From NCBI GenBank assembly GCA_012931725.1, contig CM022951.1, positions 19,420,624-19,484,623 on the forward strand: 64,000 nucleotides of DNA. The letters are read 5' to 3'. Within the stretch, counting starts at the first letter, position 1. Each line of letters starts with the position of its first letter. The DNA is from Litsea cubeba (taxonomy: Eukaryota > Streptophyta > Magnoliopsida > Laurales > Lauraceae). Under the pieces are notes generated by a model. It was given only the letters and a program-made list of their open reading frames with translations, searched no databases and had not been told where the DNA came from. Made by a program: the position numbers and the translations under genes. This document shows, piece after piece, positions 1-10,632 of this stretch.

Positions 1-410
1 GTTCTTTCTCCTCTCTCTCCACTATCCTCTCTCTAAAATAACTGAACAGTACAACTTCCTATTATACTTTAATTTTCAAGCAACTTCATTATTATTTTCT
101 ACACTCAATGTTTAATTGGATTGATTTTGTTATATTATCTAGATTGGATCTAGTTTCTAATCTTGATTTAGGGCTTTGGGTTTTAAATTTCTAAAATTGT
201 TTAGTTTTCTGAAATTTGGGGTTTTCAATTGGTCATCAGATAAGAAAGGAGGGATTGATGGTTTTGGAGTTTTTGGATGGGGCCTCCATGTGATCAATTT
301 TAATAAAACTTGACAACCTTCGAAAGGAGGGATTCATGATATTGGAGTTGTTGGCTGGAGCCCACATGTGGTTAATAGAAACACAAAAAGCTACAGTAAG
401 CCAATTGATC
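1..410. other. AT-rich sequence with a 78-bp direct repeat, no gene seen
   Basis: No reading frame of note is present. The first 60 bases are pyrimidine-rich. Two imperfect copies of a ~78-bp unit begin at about 244 and 322, both opening with GAAAGGAGGGATT. The stretch may be the left part of the element that ends at 34595 (Helitron-like), but no 5' terminus can be fixed. Confidence 0.4.
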
Positions 411-617
411 ATATGATTTTATGAACGGTTAGAATAGAGATGGTGGACCCCATTCATTAGGGTCCCACTTAAATAGGTTAAGTTTAGTCAATTTGTGAGG
501 TCCATGATCATTTGATCTTTATTAATCAATTCATGGGTCCCAGCCCGCATCATATGGTTTTATGGATAGTTAGAATAGAGATGGTGAACCCCATTCATCT
601 GGGTCCCAATTAAATAT
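411..617. repeat. Left part of a ~145-bp tandem repeat array
   Basis: Units start at 411 and 552 (period 141). Each holds an ATATGG-TTTTATGGACGGTTAG-like start, then a GTGGACCCCATTCATCT box, then TCAATTTGTGAGGTC and ATGATCATTTGATC boxes. The second unit is cut at 617 by the solo LTR, resumes at 2989-3028, is cut again by the CACTA element and resumes at 33692. Confidence 0.85.
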
Positions 618-2988
618 TGTAACGACCCGGAATCCGCGGCTCTTCGAATTCGGTGCCGAGACTCGTAAGCATCACACACATAGGTTAAATCAAAGATCAC
701 ATAAAGATTCGGGTATTTAGCAGCTTAAGCAAACTTGTATTAAAAATCCAAATCTAATAAACAAATGTAACATTGACGAATAAAATAAAATAATTGCAAT
801 GTCTTCCAAATGAAATACTCTATACAATCTAATAAATCTATTCTTCTCCATCTATGTGGCTTCGACGCTCAAGTACGCATCCCAAAGTCTATCTCCCGGT
901 CATCACGGTTTTCCTGAGTTGCTAAGTTCTGGTTACCTGGATTGGGGCAAATCCATAAAATATCAGTACAACTGAGTGAATAGATATTCTAATCTATTTG
1001 TACATTTAAACATATATGCTTAGATAAGATTATACAACAAATTAAAATAACATCCAAAGTCTCATTCAAGCCAAGGTTGGAATCTGGTCAAACAAACGAC
1101 AAGCTCCTAGCCACCTGTTAGCCCCAGCCCAAAAACCGACCGACCACCAAGGTCTAAAATAAATCCGACCATCAAGGTCCAAAACCATCAACCACTAAGG
1201 TCCAAAATCATCGACCACCAAGGTCCATCGTATACATGTAGACCGGTCACCATGACCCTGTCTCGTCAGACACGTCCACTAAGGACCAGCCATCATAATG
1301 GCCACTCACGTCCACTAAGGACCAGCCGTTATAACGGCCCGGACACTAAGTCCAACATCAACAATGCTTACAAAATCGGCCATACATGCTCGTGGCCTAG
1401 GGGTGTCCAAACGGCTGCTCCAAACAGACAAAGTTACCGTATCTTTGTTTTCTAGTCAAATAGCAAATACATGTCTCATAAAAAATATGAAATATAGAAT
1501 GTCCTCAACATTAGTAATGAGTGAATCCCATAATCAACCCCTTTTCAAATTATGTGGATTTAATCTTCCCAGTCCGAATCAAAATTGGTGTACGAGATGA
1601 GAGAGGTCAATTACATAACTCACCCTTTACAGTTTTGAGGTAAATATTCAAGTACCAAATTAACCACAACATATACATATACAAACCACACAATCTACCA
1701 TGTGAGATCCCCAAATAACAAAGACATAAGCATATTAATCCACATACATATTTCAAGTCACCGCATATTCAAACAACAGTGTTCAAAATACAGATTTGAC
1801 AAATCAAGAACTAAAGGAACCATTCAAACAATTTGCAAATGATAATAATGAATAACATTAAGCCTTTGTTTGCAATTTCAGAAAACTTAGGATCCCATTA
1901 TAATTTATATAAAACAGTAGGGTCTATTGGTCCCAAATTAGTCAAACAGACCCAACTGTACAAAGCAATAAATATCAGGTCCTTAATTGTAATTTCAGAA
2001 GTCCTTCATTAGAGAAATATCACAAAACAGTTTCAAGTTATAATAAGGAACAATAATAGGGGCCATAATATAAATTTCCAAGCTTCTGAAACTCTGCAGG
2101 AAGTTTAAGTTGGCTCAATGGTAGTCACGTTCAAGATTTTTGGGTCAGTTGGATAGTGGACCTAATTGGACTCAATCTACATAGGCCCTAGACTCCTAGG
2201 GTCGTCTAGGGGTGCCCTATCAAATGGCTGGAATCTGATTTCCCATCAAGTGGGCCATGTGGTCCCACAACCAATATCGACCAAACTACACTTTGACGAT
2301 CTGGAATTAGAGAAATCCAATTCTTATTCAAATATCTTACTGATTTTTGTATAAATCATGATGAGAAGGGTGCCAAGAGCTCATATCTATATTAGTACAA
2401 AGATTTGCAAGGACTCCAAGCTGTGGATGAAGATTTTGAACCCCATATTTGATAGACACAAGTCGATAATAACATAGAAATACTATAGCAGTTATTCGAA
2501 TGATTAGAAATCAATCAACATCATCATCTACATCCATAAAACTGAATAACAAAGAATCCAAAGGCATAAAATAAGAGATTAGGAACCCCACACAAGCATA
2601 TCAGAATTTCTACTCACGATAAAATAGAGTAATCAAAATTACACAAGAGCAAACCCATAAATTCAGAACCATTATGGCTGACTAGAACTGGTTCTTCCTC
2701 CTCCTAATTTCCTCAAGGCTAATACTAGACTAGGCTTTGGGTTGATCAATATATAAAAGGTAAAAGTTAGAATCCTTCCCAAAGTCCTCTTTCTAATCTT
2801 ATTGTTTCCTTCTCACATGCCAATCCTATTCCTAACAATACTAGGAGTCTATGGTATAACAAACTCAAGTTCCACTCGAGTTCCTCCATTAAACTATGGG
2901 TCCCAATAAATTTTAAGTAAAATCAAGATAATTAAATATTAAATATCAGAAAATATTCTAGCCCTTATACTGGGCCCGGGGTATTACA
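618..2988. mobile_element. Solo LTR, 2371 bp, Ty3/gypsy-type
   Basis: The segment begins TGTAACGACCCGG and ends GGGGTATTACA, so it has the TG...CA ends of an LTR. It is flanked by the perfect 5-bp duplication AATAT (613-617 and 2989-2993). It has no gag or pol, no primer binding site and no second LTR inside, so it is the product of LTR-LTR recombination rather than a full element. A short degenerate repeat built on the words ACCACCAAGGTC and GGTCCAAAA runs from about 1135 to 1345. Long LTRs starting TGTAACGACCC suggest a Del/Tekay-like gypsy family, which is inference. The small open frames inside are not genes. Confidence 0.88.
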
Positions 2989-3028
2989 AATATATTTGGT
3001 CAATTTGTTAGGTCTATGATCATTTGAT

Positions 3029-3830
3029 CACTACAAGAAATTTCACTTTTACCGGCGCTCAAAAAACGCCGGCAAAGGTCAAGAAATCACAGGGAAAGGG
3101 TTTTCCCGGCTTGCGCCAGCAATTCGCCGGCAATAATACGCCACTAATGCATTTTACCAGCAAAATAAAGTAGCGTCGGGAAAGGGATACACATTGCCGG
3201 CATTATTTGTCGCCGGAAAAAGAATTCATTTTGCCGAAAAAGAGGTCTATTTTTTCAATAATAAAACTTTTAAAAACTTTTCCCGGTGACTTGTTTTGCC
3301 AGTAAAAGATTTTGCACATTATTTTTCGCCGGAAAAAGGTCAATAATAGAATTTTTAAAACTTTTACCGACGTTTGTTTCACCGGGAAAAGAATTTTTAA
3401 AACTTTCAAAAACTTTTTACCGGCGATGTTTTGCACGGGCAAAAAATCCCGACGTTATTTTTCGCCAGGAAAAGGTTGTCAATATAGTTTTTGAAAACTT
3501 TTGCCGGCTTTTTTTGCGCTGGCAAAAAATTCTCGGCGTTCTTTTGCACCAGGAAAAGGTTATTTTCTCAATAATAAATTAAGAATAAATTTTTCCTGGT
3601 GTTTTTTTTTGCACCGGTAAAGAATTACCGGCGTTATTTTTCGCCCGTAAAATGGTTAATTTCGCCGGGCAAAGGCCTCTATTTTTTCAATTATAAACTT
3701 TTAAGAACTTTTGCCGGCATTTGTTTTGAGCCGGCAAAACATGAATATAAGTTTTTTAAAAAAGTTTTGCAACCGCTTGTTTTGCGCCGGCAAAGCATTT
3801 AAATATTTTTTTAATTTTTTTTTCCTGTAC
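3029..3830. repeat. Left subterminal repeat region of the CACTA element
   Basis: Short motifs of the form GCCGGCAAA / TTTTGCCGGCG recur in both orientations about every 20-60 bp, often followed by a stretch reading AACTTTTAAAAAC. In the En/Spm family such subterminal motifs are binding sites for the TNPA protein. The small open frames here are by-products of the repeats. Confidence 0.85.
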
Positions 3831-3949
3831 TTGTCGAGCCCCCTGTACACACAATTTCAAACACAACAAACACTGTTAAAATAAAATTACAATGATTGGT
3901 AGATGCATGCAAGAAAAACTGCAAACAAATTACAATGATTGGTAGATAT

Positions 3950-4314
3950 CAAAAACAGAAGGCAGATCAGAGCGTGGCTTGTAGTTTCCAAAGAAGGTTC
4001 CCTAAGAGTCCTCTCATTCAGCAAATTCATGGGGAGGGTTTTGAACACAACATCCTTAAGAGGAACACCGACTAGCACAGCAACACCCCAACCCTGACAA
4101 CATTAATAACAAAATATTATACCTCTGGAACTATGCTATTGTTAGGGAGTAAAGATGGCTAGAAACTGGATGTTATGTGAAATTATATATACTATATGAA
4201 AAGATTAGTGATATATTACATCATAGATGCATTCGAATGCTGATATCATGGCATTGACGTTTCCAGTGCATATTCGATGCTACGGTCTACTCCACCAGTC
4301 ATCTCAACAATCAC
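3950..4314 (-). pseudogene. Alcohol dehydrogenase gene fragment, two exons, frameshifted
   Basis: Two blocks read like consecutive exons of plant class-P alcohol dehydrogenase, the zinc enzyme that reduces acetaldehyde in anaerobic fermentation. The upstream block (4314-4220) reads EMTGGVDRS, then in a shifted frame TGNVNAMISAFECIYD, and ends at a GTAATA donor. The downstream block (4093 to about 3950) follows a TTGTCAG acceptor and reads GWGVAVLVGVP, FKTLPMNLLNERTL and, after loss of one base, GTFFGNYKPRSDLPSV. Both blocks carry a frameshift, so no enzyme can be made. The zinc-binding residues and most of the gene are missing. The fragment lies inside the CACTA element, which suggests capture rather than a host locus. 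The identification rests on motifs recognised by eye. Confidence 0.75.
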
Positions 4315-4834
4315 CTGATAAATCAATTCCAAGATCTTTTCAATCTATTGAAGACTTTCCTTCTATACTGTATAAGATTACTTGAAGACAAACAAATATA
4401 TTCTTATAAAAGAAGATCTGACTAATTCATACAACAACCAGCTTTTAGCTTTAGTAATTATAACAATACTAAAATGGCTAGAACAATGAAACTACGACTA
4501 GAAAATTAAAAAAAAAAGGGGGAGAGATAAATACTAAAGACATACCCTCCTGCTTCCTGTGCAAAGATTCGAGGGAAGACGGGAATTTGCCCCTGCAAAA
4601 TTCACAATACCCATTTCATTTCAGCCATCCACGACTACAAATCAAGCAGAAAACCAAGGGATCTCCTTTTGTCTAGCTCTCTCTATTGAATTAACTAATC
4701 AATCATATCCATATTCTATAATTGATACACACATCCATTTCAATTCAGCCATAATGGAAAGGAGCTGGTTTGATGCTAAGCATCCTATCAAATCTGATTC
4801 TTATAGTACCAAAATCTCATCCTACTCTAATAAA
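4315..4834. other. CACTA interior without a recognised gene
   Basis: AT-rich sequence between the alcohol dehydrogenase fragment and the gypsy insertion. A 103-codon open frame at 4559-4870 runs into the retroelement LTR and resembles nothing I know. Earlier exons of the alcohol dehydrogenase gene were looked for and not seen. Confidence 0.4.
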
Positions 4835-4839
4835 GTTAC

Positions 4840-5727
4840 TGTAGGTGCAGAAAATAATGACCCACAATAACTGGGGAGCCTTAGAGGACTTATCCTAAGT
4901 GGTGGAGATTAGGTACCGTCCGAAAGCCTGAAAGAGAAGAGCAAACAGTTAGAGGACCCTGGCCTGGGCGGCGCAAGGCTCTCCGATGCCAAAGTCAGTG
5001 AGTGAACTGGAACAATGGAAGGAGAGGAAGAAGAGAGGCAGAGTAACGGCTCTGTGGGTTGAATTGTGCGTACCTTGCTTGTGGTATGAAGCTCTATTTA
5101 TAGAGGCTTGGGTCGTATCTTTGAAGGATATCTTGGTGTGGGTCCCATGATTCGACTGGGAAGTCATGATCAGCCCACAAAGTAATAAATGTGGTCCAAT
5201 CCAGCCCACTCTGCATTTAATGCCAGTCGGATCAGCCCACATCGCATTAAATGCGCGTCTTGTTGGGCCAGATTGTGTTAGGCGCCTTTGACGGTTGGGG
5301 TACCATCGGATCTGCCCTCGGGCCTTGCCCTGATGTGGCTTCAGCCGCTGGATGCCGCCCTGTCAGGGATCTGGCGAAGATTGTAAATGGCTGGATGTCG
5401 CATCTGTCTCACTGGCTCGCGCCCCTATTCCTCCACGTGCCTGATGACGTGGGGGATGAGGGGCGCAAGTGGAGGTTCTTTCTTGCTTCGGCTTTCGTCC
5501 CGGCTCCTTCAGCCGAGGTGGAGCTCTCAGCCGAGATGGGCACATGGGGTAGCCGAGCTCGGCGCTAGCGGCCGGGAGCTGCTTGACTTCGGCCGGACCC
5601 CCTGTCTTTGTAGCCGGGGTGAATCTGGTGCCACGTGGGCAGCACGCGGATGGCACGTGAGAATGCTTGGTCTCATCTGATGGCTGTGATTAGCGTAATC
5701 CTGTAGTTCTGGAAATCTCCCCACACA
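4840..5727 (-). repeat. 3' LTR of the Tat-type gypsy element
   Basis: Same length as the right LTR and about 98.6 % identical by eye. Plus-strand ends are TGTAGGTGCAG and CCCCACACA. A TATA-like core, CTCTATTTATAGAG, sits at 5092-5105. A purine-rich minus-strand run, AGCTAGGGGGCAAT, adjoins the LTR at 5728-5741 and is the likely polypurine tract. Confidence 0.92.
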
Positions 5728-6233
5728 ATTGCCCCCTAGCTTTTGACCTCTTAAGCGTCCTAGCCTTTAGTGGTCGAAAGCTAGAAAAATCCGTCTGGGG
5801 ATGCGGCGATCATTGCCTGGTGTCGTTTCAACTTTTCTGAAGCAATAAATGCTCTGCCCTATCCGTCCTGGGAAGCGAGTCGACGGCTACACGCGTAGCC
5901 TCTTCACTGATTGCGCTGTCTTATTGATGGAACGGGCGCGGGTTGCGAAATCCGTCCTTTCGAATTTCGAAAGTAGCGCGCGCCGAGGGTTCCCTTTCCA
6001 TAAATAGGGTCGTCTTCTTCCTTTCTTGTTTCGGATTTCTTTTCGCCTTTGCCTTCACCTTTGATTTCTGCTCTGCTGCTCGAGATCTCTCTAGCGAGGA
6101 CGACCGTAGGACGTGCCCGGATCTGTTCTTGAGTCGCCCCTTTGTCTCTGTAAGTTGCTTCGTGCCTCTGTCTAGTTTTTTCTTGGGGTTTCGCGACTTC
6201 TAAGGTTTAACTTCGCTGCCACCTTTCTTAGAC

Positions 6234-8711
6234 ATGGGCACCCCTAGGTTTGATTTAGATACTGAAGAGGGCATAACCAGATTTAGGGCCGCTTTCAATA
6301 TTCTGGAGGGAGTCCTCCTCAAGCCGGCGGACTCCGTCGATTATGCCACGTTGCGCTGGTCCTGCGGCTGGATGCCGTTCCCTCTGATCTCCGTGATCGA
6401 GGGCGGGGTCAGATTTCCTCTGCACCCCTTGCTTAAGGCCTGCCTTAGTACCTGGTCCATTACCCCGTGCCAGCTGATGCCCAATGGCTATAAGGTCATC
6501 ATGGGCACGGCGAAGCTGAACGAGGTTTTGGGGACCGACCTGGGTGTCCACGATATCGAGGATACCTATTACATCTGCAAGGCTGGGGAAGGGAAATACT
6601 ATCTCCGGGTGAAGCCGCAGCGAAGAGGCTTCGTCCTGGCCTTGGAGGATTCGAGTAAGAATGTCGATGAAACTTTCTTCTGTGTGTCGGGGGACTGGGA
6701 GTTCGGCGCTGGCGAAAGCAGGAGGCTGATGGTCCCACATCGCCCCGGGACTGTCCCAAGTAAACATCGCCTCTTTTCTCTTACTGGCTTTGCTTGATCT
6801 CGATGATGCCGAGCTGACACTCTTATTGTCTGTTGTACAGAGGCAGGCGCGAGGCGACGCCGAGCTGCAAGTGAAGGCTGGAGGAGGAACGTCGACGACA
6901 TCAATAAGGTTGAGAGATACAAGGGGCACGAGACCAGGTCGGCTTGGAAGCTGCTCGGGTATACGCCGAGGTACCGCGGCCACTACAGGAGAACCGGAGT
7001 AGCCGAGGAGGACGAGGCGCACCCTGATCGTCCTACCGTCTCCGTTGCCGTGCCTGCCGGGATCCCTCTGACCGATCCTGCTGCGAGCCGAGCTGCGTCT
7101 GGTGCCGAGGCGTCCACCTATAGTTTGGGGTTACCGAACCTGACGCAGATAGTGGACGCTTATTCTTCCGATCGGGAAGAAGGTATGGAGGGAAGCTCAA
7201 GGGCGCCAGTTGTTAAGGATCCGGCGGCCAAGTTCAGGCGGGGGTCTTCCTCCTCTGCGACGCCATCATCTGCCAGTACCCGCGCAGCTTCGGGCTCGGG
7301 GGGTACTGGCGCCACTTCTGCTCCTGCTCCTGCTCTTGCTCCGAGCGAGGGAGTGCGGCGACGCTCGCCGGAGCGCCCGAGGGAGGGGTCCCCGCCCAGG
7401 AAGAAGTCCAAGGCGGGGGAGAAGGACTCGGGGGCTGAACAGCCTCCGAAGGGTAAAACTCCTGCGCGGGCCCCCGGAGTCAAGGCTCCAGTTGAGAAGA
7501 GTGCGCCGGCCAGCAAGTCGACCGGCGGGGCGGCCCGCGAGCTCACCATCTCGGTAGGGCAAGGGTCAATATCGGCTTCCGGACCTCGAACTGCCCCAGC
7601 GCCTTGGAGACCGAGGATGGAGACGCAACCCGGTAAGCCTCTGAACGTCGAGGACCGGCTGATGGGGAACGCCGACGTCATCGGAGCTCTCGCCAAAGTC
7701 TGCGCTCTGCCGCGAGACATGGAGACGCACGAGAGGTTCGACAAGGAAAGCCTGATGGTCTCGGCGATCCAGGCTAACCTTCTGGTAAGTGTTTTCAGCG
7801 CTCTTCTTCAAGTGGCTTAGCTCGACTGCTCCTGTTTGATTCACTTTTTCCCTTTGCAGAACGTGCAAAGGCTCCTGACCGTGGTGGGGAGGAGTGACAG
7901 GAACGCCGCGAGGGTCACTCAGCTGGAGTCTGAGAGGGAGAAGCTGAAGAAGGAGCTAGAAGAGCTGAGGAAGGGAATGGAGGGGCTGAAGAAGGCTAGC
8001 GCTGAGGAGACTGCTCGGTTGGCGTCGGCTCTGGCTGATGTTGCCGAACTCACATCGAGAGCTAATCATCTGAAAGGCGAGGTCTGGGCGAGGAACAAGA
8101 GGACCGCCGAGCTGGCCAGATCAAGGTCTGAATCGGCGGCCCAGGGGACGAGGTTGCGCGGGGAAGTGCTGGCCTGGCGCGCTGAAAGAGAGAAGCTGAA
8201 GACGGCGAACGCCGAGCTGGAAAAGGAGAAGGCCTCTCTTCTGTCCGAGGCCCAATCCGCTTTCCAGAATGGGGTGGACCATGCCACGGAGCGATATGAG
8301 AAGCAGGTGGAGGAGATCATCTCCATTCTGTTCGAGGAAGGATGTCTGGCCGCACTGAGGCGTGCGGGGATCCCTGAAGACCACCCTATCTATCGGGACC
8401 TGCCGAAGTATTCGGACCCGGCTCCTGAGCCGAGCCCCGCCCCTTTGGCCGAAAGCGCCCCAATTGAGGCCCCTGCAGTTGTTCCTGCTCCAGATGCCGC
8501 TCCAGTTGCCCCAGCCCCGAGCGACGCCCCGGTCGCCAGCGATACTTCGGCCGCGCCTCAAGGCGAGGTCTCTTCTGCCTCTGCTTCGGGTGAGGTACCG
8601 GTCAAAGCCTCTTCTGCCGGCGACGCTCCAAGCAAGGTCGTGGTCGCGGCCGACGCTGCTGGTCCATCAGTCACGGTGATCGACCTGGTGGAGTCGCCGA
8701 AGCCACAGTAG
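6234..8711 (+). CDS. Opposite-strand additional ORF of the Tat element (PF04195-like, spliced)
   Basis: Three exons join into one open frame of 773 codons plus stop: 6234-6759, 6841-7784 and 7860-8711. The introns (6760-6840, 7785-7859) have CCAA/GTAAAC and CTG/GTAAGT donors and TTGTACAG and TTTGCAG acceptors, and phase is kept at both joins. The N-terminal ~170 residues contain FPLHPLLKACL and PCQLMPNGYKVIMG, which match the 'putative gypsy type transposon' family (PF04195). The middle is rich in Ala, Pro, Ser and basic residues. Residues about 510-640 form a heptad-like coiled coil, followed by an acidic Pro/Ala tail. A TATA-like CCATAAATAGGG at about 5996-6007 could drive it. The function of such genes is not known. 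Unlike gag-pol on the other strand, it has no stop. The ATG at 6234 opens the recognised domain. Confidence 0.8.
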
Positions 8712-10120
8712 CCTAGCTTCTTTTACTTCTCTTGGCCTTTTATATGTAATGCTCTTTTCAGCCCTGTAATACTCTTCGCTTTTAATGAGAACGGAGCTTC
8801 TTTACTTGTGCATTTTTCTCTGCATTTTTCTCTCTTTCGCTTCTGGATGTGATATTGAATGGTATTGAATGCCTTCAATGTGACGCGTGACCCTCGAGGT
8901 AGAGAGAGTCGAACGGTCTTCATAGCTGTCTGTGCCGATTCTCCGTATTCTGGAGACCATAAATAGCAATAAGCATGGTGGTACGGCCGATGAGGGAAAC
9001 GGGCGGACGTCTCCACGTGGCGCCATAGGGATCGCTGGTCAACAGACAGGAAGACGTGCGTCCCGTGTAACGCGTGGGAGACTTCGCCCCATAATTTCCT
9101 TCGGAGACTGAGCCCTTCTTCTTCCTATACGTAGAGGTGGTAGGCTCGCCATGGGAGAAGAAAAGAAAAGGAATTAGGATAGTTTAATTCACATAGTCGT
9201 AGGAGCCATGTCTGGTAGACATTTTGGAACATTTGATCCGGGGGGAACCCCTGCGCCTGAGGACGGCTTTCTCCAAGGGGGGAAGCCCGTCGTGGTCTGC
9301 GCGTTCTCTGAAGGAATTCCCCGTGGACCACGCGCTCTCTGAACGCGGGTTCATGGCCAACCGTCCCTGGTCCGGTTGCAGGGGAGTCTTCTGTAACTGT
9401 GGGATGGTGGCGCCCTCTGCTTCTGGCGGTCCTGCAGGGTCTTGCGTGGCATCGAGCTCCCTGCGAGCCCCCTGCGCTGTGTCAGGATCGCCGAGCTAAG
9501 GGTGGGAATGAGGCCCTGCTGGACCTGGGGGCTCTTCAAACTTTGGTCTTACCGACCGGAGGGTGTTGAAGAGCTCAGCGAGGTCCAGGGCCTCCGAACT
9601 GGAGGGGCTCTGCAACGCTTTGGTCTGACCAACCAAAGTGTATTGTAGAGCTCGCTGAAATTCAGGATCCCTCAGAACCTCCAGGCAACGAACCGGCGTC
9701 TTCGAGCCTGCAGTCTAAAGAGTCGGTGAAGATCAGAGTCTCCCAGCTTTTACTCCATTTTCTGTTTTTAGAGGACTGCGATCCTCCTTTCTGTACTTTA
9801 TTTTCTTTTCTGTAACCTTTGTAATGAAGCAGTTTACAATGAATAAGAAGGAAGAACTTTGTGATCATTCAACCTGCGTACTGTGTTCTTGCATTCTTTT
9901 TTACTTTCCTTGCACTGTTTTGGAACACTTGTATTTTTGTGCTGTTTTTTTGCGCTTCAGTGCTTGCACAGCTCTTTCTTTCTTAAAAACTGACCTTGGC
10001 CGAAATGGCTGGCTTTGGCCGAGACGAACTGCCTTGCGCCGAAGTGGGTCCAGAATCCCGCTGGTCTCGGCTATGTGAGCATGAGTTCGGCAACGGTCTT
10101 TGAGGGGTGTATAAACCCGG
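8712..10120. other. Spacer between the additional ORF and pol
   Basis: No domain is recognisable. TTTTATATGTAATG and TTTTAATGAGAAC just after 8711 could serve as polyadenylation signals of the additional ORF. At about 9530-9660 two ~80-bp segments resemble each other: each has an AACTTTGGTCTTACCGACC-like box followed by GAAGAGCTCAGCGAGG or a close variant. Open frames at 9224-9499 and 9442-9648 look like chance. Confidence 0.5.
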
Positions 10121-10548
10121 ACTTTAAAAAACGACCGAGTGTTCGAACTCGAGGCCTTTTCCAGGGCGGTGGACCCTTGAGTGGGGACTTTAGGAAACGA
10201 CCGAGTGTTCGAACTCGAGGCCTTTTCCAGGGCGGTGGACCCTTGAGTGGGGTAAAACCCGGACTTTAGGAAACGACCGAGTGTTCGAACTCGAGGCCTT
10301 TTCCAGGGCGGTGGACCCTTGAGTGGGGTAAAACCCGGACTTTAGGAAACGACCGAGTGTTCGAACTCGAGGACTTTTCCAGGGCAGTGGACCCTTGAGT
10401 GGGATAAAACCAGGACTTTAGGAAACGACTAAGTGTAGGAACTCGAAGCCTTTTCCAGGGCGTTGGACCCTTGAGTGGGGTAAAACCCAGACTTTAGGAA
10501 ACGACTGAGTGTAGGAACTCGAAGCCTTTTCCAGGGCGGTAGACCCAG
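10121..10548. repeat. Six-copy 76-bp tandem repeat in the Tat element
   Basis: Copies begin at 10121, 10187, 10263, 10339, 10415 and 10491 with ACTTTAGGAAACGACCGAG. Each continues with TTCGAACTCGAGGCCTTTTC and GGTGGACCCTTGAGTGGGG. The first unit is 66 bp, the next four are 76 bp and the last is partial. The copies differ by few substitutions, so amplification is recent. Tandem repeats in the untranslated region upstream of the 3' LTR are reported for Retand, a Tat-lineage family. Confidence 0.93.
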
Positions 10549-10632
10549 AGCTGCCGGAGTCGATCAAAGAGAGATGACAGATTGATGACAGGGCGAAAGC
10601 TGCTTTCATTGATTCTGAGATTCATTACATCT

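Noticed and set aside
3917..4870. Open frames 3887-4078 and 4559-4870 as intact small genes
   Set aside because: The first is the frameshifted alcohol dehydrogenase exon; the second runs across the gypsy insertion border.
6255..7022. 255-codon minus-strand frame opposite the additional ORF
   Set aside because: It is the shadow of a GC-rich coding exon. The plus strand has the PF04195-like motifs and valid splice sites.
10121..10548. CRISPR-like array
   Set aside because: The units are directly adjacent 76-bp tandem repeats without spacers, in a plant retroelement.
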